The notes: generated by a model from the letters alone, not told the origin. A stretch of DNA of 14,014 nucleotides from JBCCRH01 sp039208045 (GCA_039208045.1 JBCCRH010000122.1:1-14014), one strand, 5' to 3'; counted from the first letter of the stretch, positions 1-6,757 are shown. Numbers and translations: made by a program.

Positions 1-596
1 AGTTCCGTCAGACGAGCTTCGGAGATGTACTGGATTTTTTGTTTAATTCGCTCAATTCGTTCGTCAACTTCGTGAGAGCTGAGGTGAGCTGGCACAAATT
101 TTTTCAACACACCTAAATTATGATGCATTTCTTCAGGTGTTCCAAAAATATCAAGCACGTACAGACTAGCATTTGGCTTTAGTCGAGTACTGATGTTTTT
201 GAGTAAGGCTAATTTCGAACCATCATCAGGTAAAAAATGGAGGACTAAGAATAAAGTAGCTGCATCATAAAGTGTGGTAGCAGGTAGATGCTCTACTGTT
301 CCCTCATATAAACTGATGGAAGCAAAGGCGTGTAACTTCGTCCGTGCGATTTTGATCATATCGGGGGAGGGGTCAACTCCTGTTATCTTCCAGCCAGCGT
401 CAGCTTTAGCAATAGCTTTCATTTCATTACCTGTACCAGCGCCCACCACCAAAAGTTGATCTTGTTTAGATGGCACAGCAGGGCCGATTAGGTTTGGTAG
501 TAAATCGATGAGCCGTTGATAGCCAGGTATCCATACCCCCACGAACTGGTCGTAGTTGGAAGCCCGCTCATTTTCAAAAATTTCGATATTGCTCAT
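1..596 (-). CDS. Class I SAM-dependent methyltransferase, partial (3' end beyond the left edge)
   Basis: The reading frame opens at the ATG at 594-596 (MSNIEIFENERASNYDQF) and stays open to the left edge, giving about 198 residues without a stop; the C-terminus is missing. Residues about 53-61 (LLVVGAGTG) are the glycine-rich SAM-binding motif I, followed by VDPSPDMI, where the acidic residue would bind the ribose of SAM. Then come an ATLFLVLHFLPD segment and LKPNASLYVLDIF, matching the later core strands of the Rossmann-like methyltransferase fold. This is a soluble cytoplasmic protein. The substrate cannot be told; small-molecule methylation is the usual role of this group. It lies 56 bases after the DedA-like gene on the same strand, so the two may be co-transcribed. 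There is no clear Shine-Dalgarno, as is usual in Bacteroidota. Confidence 0.85.
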   Translation of the reverse strand, partial: MSNIEIFENERASNYDQFVGVWIPGYQRLIDLLPNLIGPAVPSKQDQLLVVGAGTGNEMKAIAKADAGWKITGVDPSPDMIKIARTKLHAFASISLYEGTVEHLPATTLYDAATLFLVLHFLPDDGSKLALLKNISTRLKPNASLYVLDIFGTPEEMHHNLGVLKKFVPAHLSSHEVDERIERIKQKIQYISEARLTE

Positions 597-652
597 GCTG
601 CATGCTATTTATAAAAGTGATTCATTTTCTTGCGCTATGTGCAAGGTAGTGA

Positions 653-1093
653 TTAGCCTATTCCTAGCCAAGTAGTCAAATAGTGTCCGAAAATACCTAA
701 TATGCTAAGCCACAGCGTGGTGCTAAGCAAGCTAAACAGAGCAAATTTTTGGGTGGAAATGGTGCTAAGGCCAAAAAGAAGAGTGACAGCATATCGGAAG
801 CCATACAGAAAACGATAGACTAATAAGAGTCCATTGCCATACCGATCCAATTGGGGTTGCAGTCGACTAACTTGGGCCTGTAGTTTAGGGCGCTTACGCA
901 AATAGGTACGGCCATTGTTGCGGCCAATAAGAAACATCGTCCAATCTAAGATTTGAGTACCTAAAAAAGCTAAGACCAATACCACAAAGAAGTTGGTATG
1001 GCCCAAATTGGCACTCTGAAGTGCTGTTAGAATAGCTATCTCGCCTTCGAGCATTGACCCAATAAATGCACCTAAATAGGGAAGTAACTCCAA
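653..1093 (-). CDS. DedA/VTT-family membrane protein
   Basis: A 146-residue hydrophobic protein with about four membrane segments (roughly residues 5-27, 34-56, 87-109 and 115-142). LEGEI near residues 16-20 supplies the acidic residue typical of DedA proteins in the first re-entrant segment. GRNNGRTYLRK (58-68) and RFLYGFR (94-100) resemble the conserved glycine/arginine motifs of the VTT (SNARE-associated) fold, though Tyr replaces the usual Pro in the second. DedA proteins are inner-membrane proteins tied to lipid carrier flipping and membrane homeostasis. The protein is short for the family (about 200 residues). The frame extends upstream to a stop at 1148-1150 without an ATG, so translation must use a weak start. 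The TTG at 1091-1093 is used here, but an upstream ATT or a sequence error cannot be excluded. The methyltransferase follows on the same strand. Confidence 0.72.
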   Translation of the reverse strand: MELLPYLGAFIGSMLEGEIAILTALQSANLGHTNFFVVLVLAFLGTQILDWTMFLIGRNNGRTYLRKRPKLQAQVSRLQPQLDRYGNGLLLVYRFLYGFRYAVTLLFGLSTISTQKFALFSLLSTTLWLSILGIFGHYLTTWLGIG

Positions 1094-1281
1094 AATTAAT
1101 TGAATTTGTAGATAGATAATATAGTAATGAAGTACGGACTTAAGAGTTCAAAATGGCGGGAAGTTGGTTACCTTTTTCTAAAAAGGTGTTTAGTATATGA
1201 AAGACATTCCCTAAAGAACCCATAGAATGAAAACATTACATTTTCTCGCTCTTTAGCCCCATTAATCCAATTTTGAACAGT
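1094..1281. other. Gene-free stretch upstream of the DedA gene and the orphan terminator
   Basis: This is the left half of the 388-base gap between the minus-strand DedA gene and the first TonB-domain gene. I see only tiny open frames: 15 codons from the ATG at 1153 and 9 codons near 1227 beginning MKTLHF. There is a small hairpin at 1170-1187 (ACCTTTT with AAAAGGT). Nothing here is convincing as a protein gene. The plus-strand terminator immediately to the right implies that something is transcribed rightward through this stretch. Confidence 0.5.
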
Positions 1282-1322
1282 GAGACCAACGCTCTAAGTA
1301 GCAGTTGGTCTCGCTTTTTTTT
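1281..1322 (+). terminator. Rho-independent terminator without an obvious gene
   Basis: A perfect 9-bp stem, GAGACCAAC (1282-1290) with GTTGGTCTC (1304-1312), closes a 13-base loop and is followed by GC and eight T residues (1315-1322). The T run lies only on the plus-strand side, so it stops rightward transcription. The only protein gene to its left reads the other way, so the transcript it ends is unexplained; it may be a small RNA. It also insulates the promoter block that starts at 1339. Confidence 0.75.
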
Positions 1323-1338
1323 GCCCATCTAGCAGTTT

Positions 1339-1403
1339 GAAACAAAAGTCCACCATTCTGGAACAATAGTGTATTCAAGACGGCCAAAAGGCCTGCATCT
1401 TTG
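1339..1403 (+). promoter_or_regulatory. Direct-repeat operator plus -7 element of TonB-domain gene copy 1
   Basis: Two direct repeats, GAAACAAAA (from 1339) and GGAACAATA (from 1360), lie exactly 21 bp apart, so both present the same face of the helix. The segment between contains TCCACCA, shared by all three copies. A -7 element of the Bacteroidota type (ATCTTTG, TTTG at 1400-1403) follows, 36 bp after the C of the second repeat. No -33 TTG is present at a workable distance, which suggests dependence on an activator. The 21-bp periodicity is what LytTR-family regulators use, but the 9-mers match the LytTR consensus only partly, so the regulator is unknown. Confidence 0.7.
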
Positions 1404-1404
1404 T

Positions 1405-1436
1405 ATTGTACACTTCGACTTCGCTCAGTGTACAAT
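1405..1436 (+). repeat. REP-like hairpin in the 5' leader of copy 1
   Basis: ATTGTACACT (1405-1414) pairs perfectly with AGTGTACAAT (1427-1436) around a 12-base loop containing TCGACTTCGCTC. It would lie at the extreme 5' end of the mRNA if transcription starts a few bases after the -7 element. The same core recurs before copy 2 and, inverted, before copy 3. I recall similar TTCGACTTCGCTCAG hairpins as common dispersed repeats in Bacteroidota. It may protect the 5' end of the mRNA or simply be an inserted repeat. Confidence 0.7.
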
Positions 1437-1481
1437 TAACAAGAAACCTATTAAACTTTTAGCTTTTAAAAACCCACAATC

Positions 1482-1931
1482 ATGAAAAACTTAATCGCCA
1501 CTTTTGTATTCATTGCTGCTACTTTCGTTGTTGCTCAAGCACAAACTAGCACCCCCAATTTTGACCAAGTAACCGCAGCAGTTACCAGCACCGATAGAAC
1601 CCCAACTACCGCTACTACTTCCCCTTTTGGCCCAACGCGTATGGCTGAATTTCCAGGAGGCGTAGAGGCATTAAAGAGCTACTTAAAAGAAAATACACAG
1701 TACACCGACAATGCCTTGAACCAAGCTATAGAAGGCACTGTAACCGTACAATTTGCGGTCAACGCAGACGGAACCATCGGAAACGCTACCGTAAAAGGAG
1801 CTGCTAATGAGGAGTTAGCCAAGAATGCGATGCAAACAGTGAAAGCAATGCCGACTTGGACACCCGCTTTGCAAAACGGTCGTGCTGTAAAAACAAAAAT
1901 GGCGGTCACCATCAACTACAACATGCAGTAA
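1482..1931 (+). CDS. Exported stand-alone TonB C-terminal domain protein, copy 1
   Basis: 149 residues. A signal peptide (residues 1-20, cleavage expected after AQA) is followed by a Thr/Ser/Ala-rich linker (21-48). The motif SPFGPTRMAEFPGG (47-60) comes next, then a TonB_C fold: EGTVTVQFAVNADGTI (84-99) and MPTWTPALQNGRAV (123-136), ending in a beta strand. In ordinary TonB this domain binds the TonB box of outer-membrane receptors and is tethered to the inner membrane by an N-terminal helix. Here the only hydrophobic segment looks cleavable, there is no lipobox Cys, and the proline-rich spacer is absent. The product is therefore probably free in the periplasm or secreted. Two paralogues lie at 9390 and 12384 with the same control block. 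Function unknown; a role in binding receptors or sensing is inference. The ATG at 1482 starts the signal peptide directly. Confidence 0.85.
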   Translation: MKNLIATFVFIAATFVVAQAQTSTPNFDQVTAAVTSTDRTPTTATTSPFGPTRMAEFPGGVEALKSYLKENTQYTDNALNQAIEGTVTVQFAVNADGTIGNATVKGAANEELAKNAMQTVKAMPTWTPALQNGRAVKTKMAVTINYNMQ

Positions 1932-1932
1932 T

Positions 1933-2004
1933 CCCTAAACTCCTAAACCCTCAAACCCTCAAACCCCCAAACCCCCAAACCCTCAAACTATCAACTCCCC
2001 AAAC
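1933..2004. repeat. Nine-unit 8-bp tandem repeat (CCTCAAAC type)
   Basis: Nine consecutive octamers begin two bases after the stop codon of copy 1: CCCTAAAC, TCCTAAAC, CCTCAAAC (twice), CCCCAAAC (twice), CCTCAAAC, TATCAACT and CCCCAAAC. The minus strand therefore carries at least five runs of three or more G separated by TTT or TTTGA, which fits the usual G-quadruplex pattern. The array sits between the stop codon and the terminator and is absent from the other two copies. Confidence 0.9.
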
Positions 2005-2008
2005 CAAT

Positions 2009-2050
2009 AACACCTGCTTGCCAGCTCTAGGCTGATAAGCGGGTGTTTTT
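2009..2050 (+). terminator. Rho-independent terminator of TonB-domain gene copy 1
   Basis: AACACCTGCTT (2009-2019) pairs with AAGCGGGTGTT (2037-2047), with one T-G wobble. An inner CAGC/GCTG stem sits in the loop, and a T run continues to 2050. It shares no sequence with the terminators of copies 2 and 3. Confidence 0.85.
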
Positions 2051-2112
2051 AGTTTGACTGAGCGTAAAAGGTACCTTGCCAGTAAAGCAAAAAAAGAACG
2101 ATATTCGCAATA

Positions 2113-2754
2113 ATGAATAGGGAGCTTAACAGAGATGAACATGTTTACACTTCGGATGTCTTGGAACAGGTAATCAAAGATACTATTCGATTTTTTAATG
2201 GTACACCAGTGCTCAAACTTCCTCCTTTGATAAAATTTCATGGCACTGGTGTTTATGCCATTTATTACACAGGCGGGAGTGATGTATACAAATTGCTATC
2301 CCAAAAGAATAAGGTAGAATTTTCTGCTCCTATTTATGTAGGGAAAGCTGTCCCAAGAGGCTGGAGGCAAGCTCGAATAGAAACTGACTCTGGCAAGAAA
2401 TCATATGAATTGCATAGAAGACTACAAGAGCATGCAAGAAGTATTAGATATGCTAAAAACCTCTTGGAAGAGGACTTCCGCTGTCGATTTATCATTCTGG
2501 AAGATACAGCTAGTAGCTTAATTGGAACAGTTGAAGCCGCTTTAATCAGATACCACAAACCAATCTGGAATACTGAAATTGATGGATTTGGAAACCATGA
2601 TCCAGGAAAAGGTAGATATAATCAAGCAAAGTCTGAATGGGATGTCATTCATCCTGGTAGGCCGTGGGCTGATAAATGTTTAGGTGCAGCACCTAATGGC
2701 AATGAAGTTGAAGAAAAAATAGCTGCATACTTTACGAAATGGAATAACAGATGA
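2113..2754 (+). CDS. Eco29kI-family GIY-YIG type II restriction endonuclease
   Basis: 213 residues. GVYAIYYTG (46-54) and PIYVGKA (73-79) are the two halves of the GIY-YIG signature. LHRRLQEHARSI (100-111) supplies the catalytic Arg103 and His107. Glu141 (GTVEAALI) is the metal ligand, and Asn153 lies in PIWNTEIDGFGNHD. These six residues (Tyr48, Tyr75, Arg103, His107, Glu141, Asn153) run in the order and spacing I recall for Eco29kI, shifted by one position. WDVIHPGRPWADKC near the C-terminus is also typical of that group. The enzyme would cut unmethylated DNA at its palindromic site; Eco29kI cuts CCGCGG, but the site here is not proven. The methyltransferase follows on the same strand after a gap holding a strong hairpin. 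The start ATG at 2113 gives nearly the same N-terminal length as Eco29kI. Confidence 0.88.
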   Translation: MNRELNRDEHVYTSDVLEQVIKDTIRFFNGTPVLKLPPLIKFHGTGVYAIYYTGGSDVYKLLSQKNKVEFSAPIYVGKAVPRGWRQARIETDSGKKSYELHRRLQEHARSIRYAKNLLEEDFRCRFIILEDTASSLIGTVEAALIRYHKPIWNTEIDGFGNHDPGKGRYNQAKSEWDVIHPGRPWADKCLGAAPNGNEVEEKIAAYFTKWNNR

Positions 2755-2759
2755 AACGA

Positions 2760-2815
2760 GCATGATCTTATTTAATCATAATATCACGCAAGGAAATGAT
2801 TAAAAAAGATCATGC
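2760..2815. repeat. 20-bp inverted repeat between the restriction and methylation genes
   Basis: Arms at 2760-2779 and 2796-2815 are complementary over 20 bp with a single mismatch and enclose a 16-base loop. The arms are AT-rich, with GCATGATCTT at the outer end. There is no T run after the second arm on the plus strand, so it is not a normal terminator for the nuclease gene. Its position, six bases after the nuclease stop codon, suggests a control element or an RNA processing/stability hairpin in the shared transcript. Confidence 0.8.
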
Positions 2816-2842
2816 GAGAGCGTAGCGGTTACATGGGTGCAG

Positions 2843-2860
2843 CCCCGATAGCTATCGAGG
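2843..2860. repeat. Palindrome with CGATAGCTATCG core
   Basis: The 12-bp core at 2846-2857 is perfectly palindromic, and the dyad extends to 2843-2860 with one mismatch. It lies in the leader of the methyltransferase gene, within the part of the open frame that precedes the chosen start. It may be an operator or a dispersed palindrome. Confidence 0.55.
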
Positions 2861-2898
2861 GTTCTGCATTATGCTCTGTGCAGAAAAATTTTAAACAC

Positions 2899-4068
2899 AT
2901 GAAATCACTGGAAATTTTTTCGGGTGCAGGTGGATTAGCAGAAGGCCTAAAGCTTTCTGGTTTTGAGCATGTTGGACTCCTTGAATACAATAAGGATGCC
3001 TGTAATACTTTACGTGTTAATTTCCCTGAGCAGCACATTTTTGAACAGGATATTAGGGATTTCAAGTTTCAGAATTTCCATGGCATAGACTTGTTAGGCG
3101 GAGGACCTCCATGCCAGCCGTTCTCATTAGGAGGTAAGGCAAAAGGTCAACATGATAAAAGGGATATGTTTCCATTTGCTATCAATGGAATTAGAGAACT
3201 AATGCCCAAAGCCTTTGTATTCGAGAATGTAAAAGGTCTTTTAAGACAGTCCTTTGCGTCCTATTTTAATTATATTATTTTACAACTTACCTATCCTGAG
3301 ATTGAGAAAAGAGATAAAGAAAAGTGGATGGATCATCTAGCACGCTTAGAGAAAATTCATACGCATGGCCACCACCCAGCATTAAGATATAATGTTGTAT
3401 ACAGGTTGATTAATGCAGCGAATTATGGTGTTCCTCAGAAGAGAGAAAGAGTGATTATAGTTGGAATTCGTAGCGACCTAAAATTAGAGTGGAATTTTCC
3501 GAGTGAAACCCATTCTGCCGAGCGATTACTCTGGGATAAGTTTGTGACAAAAGAGTACTGGGAGAGAAATCAAGTTCCAAAAGCGGATAGAGAAGAACCA
3601 AGTAATACATCCAAAAAGAAAGCAGAAAAATTGAAAGGCATTTATGGTTTTTTTGAGCCTGAAACCAAACCATGGGTTACCGTACGCGAAGCGCTAAATG
3701 GACTGCCAGACCCTCGCGATCCCAAAAATACCTTGCGTGATCATCTATTTAGAGATGGTGCAAAATCTTATCCAGGCCATACTGGAAGTTATATTGATGA
3801 CCCATCAAAGACTATTAAGGCAGGCGATCATGGTGTGCCTGGTGGAGAAAATATGATAAGATTCAAAGATGGGCGTGTAAGATATTTTACGATTCTAGAA
3901 GCGAAGCGAATACAAACCTTTCCCGATCATTATAAAATAACAGGCTCATGGACTGAAGGCATGAGGCAACTTGGAAATGCCGTACCAGTTAAGCTTAGTA
4001 ATATAATAGGAAGAGAGTTGCACAGAAGACTCAGCTTCCAACGATTTATCTACGGCTATGCCTCCTAA
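2899..4068 (+). CDS. C5-cytosine DNA methyltransferase of the Eco29kI-like system
   Basis: Starting at the ATG at 2899 the protein has 389 residues and begins MKSLEIFSGAGG, which is motif I close to the N-terminus as expected. GGGPPCQPFS (67-76) carries the catalytic Cys72 of motif IV. ENVKG (109-113) is motif VI, VPQKRERVIIVGIR (178-191) is motif VIII, TVREAL (261-266) opens motif IX, and QLGNAVPV (357-364) is motif X. The target-recognition region lies between motifs VIII and IX-X. The enzyme flips out and methylates the C5 of cytosine using SAM, protecting the host from the nuclease upstream. The frame is open back to an ATG at 2812, but that extension runs through an inverted-repeat arm and a palindrome and precedes motif I by 29 unlikely residues, so it was rejected. 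The gene is complete, with all catalytic motifs intact. Confidence 0.92.
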   Translation: MKSLEIFSGAGGLAEGLKLSGFEHVGLLEYNKDACNTLRVNFPEQHIFEQDIRDFKFQNFHGIDLLGGGPPCQPFSLGGKAKGQHDKRDMFPFAINGIRELMPKAFVFENVKGLLRQSFASYFNYIILQLTYPEIEKRDKEKWMDHLARLEKIHTHGHHPALRYNVVYRLINAANYGVPQKRERVIIVGIRSDLKLEWNFPSETHSAERLLWDKFVTKEYWERNQVPKADREEPSNTSKKKAEKLKGIYGFFEPETKPWVTVREALNGLPDPRDPKNTLRDHLFRDGAKSYPGHTGSYIDDPSKTIKAGDHGVPGGENMIRFKDGRVRYFTILEAKRIQTFPDHYKITGSWTEGMRQLGNAVPVKLSNIIGRELHRRLSFQRFIYGYAS

Positions 4069-4147
4069 ACATTGGCATGACTTAAGCTGTAGCCGTTTCT
4101 CTAAACAATTGCATAACTTTCAAGTAGGAATGTAAAACTGCAATAGC

Positions 4148-6523
4148 ATGGAAAATTCACCCACACTAGAAACACCACCCACTTTGCTTCCCGCCTATGT
4201 TTCGCTAAAGGAATTGCGAAAGCATATAAGAAAACAAAACTGGTCGCCCTACCCCTCGCAGTTTAGCCTTGCTAAATTGATAAGAAAACTTAAAGCACAA
4301 AGTGACAGCATACAAAATGATATTCTAGCTGCTTCCATCATCCATTTGGAAGATTTGGAACAAAAGATTAAAGCAGCAGCAGTAGACTGGGAGGCCTTAA
4401 GTCAGCAGCCAGATTTTGCTACACTCATGCAGCATATATTTCCTTCCTTTTTCTTTGAAGGGCAATTGGGGATTATTAGTGGGCCTTTCGAAAATAAGGA
4501 ATTTCGATTTCATACCCAGGCTTTCTTAGAGCTGGAAGCTAATGATCAATGGGAAGTAAAAGTAATGCCTAATCGATTGATCAATAACGAATTTCAGCAT
4601 ATTCATATGGCGGGCTCGCTTGTCCTGAATGCTTTTTATCAACAAGAGGTAGATATGTATGCCATAGAAGGGCTAGTGTTACGGCATAAAGAGACGAAAC
4701 TAGAAAAGCATTTAAGATTCGACGTCATTTTTGATTACCTGGAAGTAAAGCCACTCAAACCTCTAAAGAAGCTGAGTCCAAAAAAGATTTATCACTTGCT
4801 GAATAATCTAGAAGATAGAGAACTATGGCTAGAATGTATTCCACCTGAAAATTTTCTATTTGAAGGGTTTATTATTGGAAGATTGGTAGAGTCGACCAAA
4901 CCAGAAATCCTCTCTACGCTGAAAGAGTTGGCTGCGAATAATATAGGCTCTACCGGACAAGATGATGATCTGGATTACTTAGAAGAGTTAACCAAGTCCT
5001 ATTTAGGCATGCCAGATCTTGAGATTGGCGTGCTGCAAACGATAGAGCGCCCTTGGATTGAAAGTTTGACTTGGTGCCTCTTACGCACACATGATGATGC
5101 GATGATCAATCCATCTTTGAAAGATATCAAGAGTGGATATGGGCAAGTTATGCACTCTAAGAAACCATTCATTGTTGAAGATTTGAAAAGTTGGAAGTCT
5201 TTATCAGCGCTTGAAGCTGCCATTTTGGAGAAAGGCTTGCGAAGCTTGCTATTAGCGCCGCTATTTAATGCATCGGGTCAAGTCATTGGTATTTTCGAAA
5301 TAGGGGTGCCCAAGCCCTATCAGTTTACTCAACTCACACTGCAACAGCTACAAGAGCTCATTGCATTGATGGAAATCGGGACCAATAAGTTCATCAATGA
5401 AATGGAAAATGCGGTTCGACTTACGATACAGCAGGAATATACCTCCATTCATTCCAGCGTGGAGTGGAAGTTTAGAAAAGTAGCGAGCGAGTACTTTTGG
5501 TATGGCGTAATCGAAAAGCAACAGGTCAACTTAGAACCGATTACCTTCAAAAATATTTATCCAATTTATGGGCAAGCGGATATTGTCAGCTCTTCGAAAC
5601 TTCGCAATCACTCCATTCAAGCGGACTTAGTAGATAATCTAGAGCGCGTATATGAAGTGTTGGTAGAAAGCCGCAAAGCGGTACACTTCCACCTGTTAGA
5701 TATTTACTCGGATAAAGTGGCCGGGATTATACAAAAGCTCACTCAGAATGGTATTGTCTCCAGCGATGAGTCGGTGGTCGTAGAGTTGCTGACCACTAAA
5801 ATTCATCCTCTTCTGCGGGAGCTGAAAGAGCGCTTTGCCTCTCTGCCACAAGAACTAATAGCAGACTACTTCGCTTATCTCGATCCGGAGCTAGATATTG
5901 TCTATCGATCTCGAAAAGCCTACGAGGATAGTGTCACCTCTCTCAATCAAGCGATCAGCGATCACTTACTAGAAGAGGAACGGAAAATGCAAGATATTTT
6001 GCCGCACTATTTCGAGAAATTCCAAACGGATGGGGTAGAATATAACATCTATATCGGTCAATCTTTACTCGAAAAAGAAACCTTCCATGAGTTTTACCTG
6101 CATGACTTCCGCTTATGGCAATTGATTATGATGTGCGAAATTACAAGACTGGTAGAAGTACACGCCAAAACACTACCCGTTCCCCTTACCACCGCCCAGC
6201 TGATTTTTGTATTCAACAGCTCGCTAAGCATCCGCTTCGAAATGGACGAAAAGCAATTCGACGTGGACGGGGCCTATAATGTCCGCTATGAAATTCTCAA
6301 AAAGCGCATTGATAAGGCCTATATTAAAGGGACTGATGAGCGCTTGACCCAAGCCGGCAAAGTGGCTATCGTGTGGCTACAAGAAAAGGATCGCCAAGAG
6401 TATCAGGCCTATCTAGACCACCTAGTACAGCAAGGCTACATCAGCCCGGATATTGAAGATTTGGAGTTGGAGCGGATGCAGGGGGTGGAGGGGCTGCGGG
6501 CTATGCGGGTGACGGTGGTGTAG
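4148..6523 (+). CDS. Large GAF-domain protein, Bacteroidota type
   Basis: 791 residues, with no signal peptide and no membrane segment, so it is cytoplasmic. A central GAF-like domain spans about residues 288-411: LEIGVLQTIERPW, SGYGQVMHSKKPFIVEDL, LRSLLLAPLFNASGQVIGIFEIG. GAF domains bind small ligands or mediate dimerisation. The remaining sequence shows no kinase, GGDEF, cyclase or DNA-binding motif. It does contain a distinctive FKNIYPIYGQADIVSSSKLRN stretch (about 465-485), followed by mostly helical sequence to the end (RKAVHFHLLD, EEERKMQDILPHYFEKF). I recall long GAF proteins with this layout as common in Bacteroidota and without an assigned role. It follows the R-M pair by 79 bases with no visible terminator between, so read-through is possible. 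A short 7-bp hairpin overlaps its stop codon (6522-6539) without a T tract. Confidence 0.7.
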   Translation: MENSPTLETPPTLLPAYVSLKELRKHIRKQNWSPYPSQFSLAKLIRKLKAQSDSIQNDILAASIIHLEDLEQKIKAAAVDWEALSQQPDFATLMQHIFPSFFFEGQLGIISGPFENKEFRFHTQAFLELEANDQWEVKVMPNRLINNEFQHIHMAGSLVLNAFYQQEVDMYAIEGLVLRHKETKLEKHLRFDVIFDYLEVKPLKPLKKLSPKKIYHLLNNLEDRELWLECIPPENFLFEGFIIGRLVESTKPEILSTLKELAANNIGSTGQDDDLDYLEELTKSYLGMPDLEIGVLQTIERPWIESLTWCLLRTHDDAMINPSLKDIKSGYGQVMHSKKPFIVEDLKSWKSLSALEAAILEKGLRSLLLAPLFNASGQVIGIFEIGVPKPYQFTQLTLQQLQELIALMEIGTNKFINEMENAVRLTIQQEYTSIHSSVEWKFRKVASEYFWYGVIEKQQVNLEPITFKNIYPIYGQADIVSSSKLRNHSIQADLVDNLERVYEVLVESRKAVHFHLLDIYSDKVAGIIQKLTQNGIVSSDESVVVELLTTKIHPLLRELKERFASLPQELIADYFAYLDPELDIVYRSRKAYEDSVTSLNQAISDHLLEEERKMQDILPHYFEKFQTDGVEYNIYIGQSLLEKETFHEFYLHDFRLWQLIMMCEITRLVEVHAKTLPVPLTTAQLIFVFNSSLSIRFEMDEKQFDVDGAYNVRYEILKKRIDKAYIKGTDERLTQAGKVAIVWLQEKDRQEYQAYLDHLVQQGYISPDIEDLELERMQGVEGLRAMRVTVV

Positions 6524-6565
6524 TTGAAGTCGTTCAACTGAAATAAAATTTAGGCCATTAAACGT

Positions 6566-6729
6566 ATAGTTCTACAACCCAAGATTTGTGAATTCTGACT
6601 TGCCCTTTTTCCGTCTTGCTGCGTTGAAAAGCCTCACCGTCCGCCTGGAGAGGATGCCTACGTTTTTCGCCTTGCAAGCCAAAAAAATGCCGTCGTCATA
6701 TTTTCACAAATCTTGCATTGTAGAACTAT
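6566..6729. mobile_element. MITE-like element with 27-bp terminal inverted repeats
   Basis: The outer 27 bases at 6566-6592 and 6703-6729 are inverted copies with two mismatches, both in a three-base spot (CCC against TGC as read in the same orientation); they begin ATAGTTCTACAA and end AAGATTTGTGAA. The 110-base interior is an imperfect palindrome (CTTGCTGCG near 6615 against CGCCTTGCAAG near 6668) with no open frame. The element sits in the gap between convergent genes (the GAF gene and the propeller gene), a typical harmless landing site. No target duplication could be recognised with certainty. It could be a non-autonomous transposable element or a large REP-type repeat; as DNA or RNA it would fold into one long hairpin. 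Confidence 0.7.
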
Positions 6730-6757
6730 GATCGTTTTTGATTTCGATTAAAGAAAC

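Noticed and set aside
1933..2004. CRISPR array or telomere-like sequence
   Set aside because: The units are contiguous octamers with no spacers, so it is a simple tandem array; the likeness to telomere repeats is superficial.
1951..2241. Open frame of 96 codons on the minus strand
   Set aside because: It is produced by the octamer array and by the complement of the nuclease gene; the sequence is repetitive and unlike a protein.
2812..2898. Longer N-terminus for the methyltransferase (29 extra residues from the ATG at 2812)
   Set aside because: It runs through an inverted-repeat arm and a palindrome, and motif I should lie near the N-terminus; the ATG at 2899 fits the family.
2056..4068. Base-composition evidence that the R-M pair is foreign
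   Set aside because: Sampled lines gave about 30-43 percent GC in the R-M genes and about 35-47 percent in the GAF gene, which overlaps too much to count as evidence.
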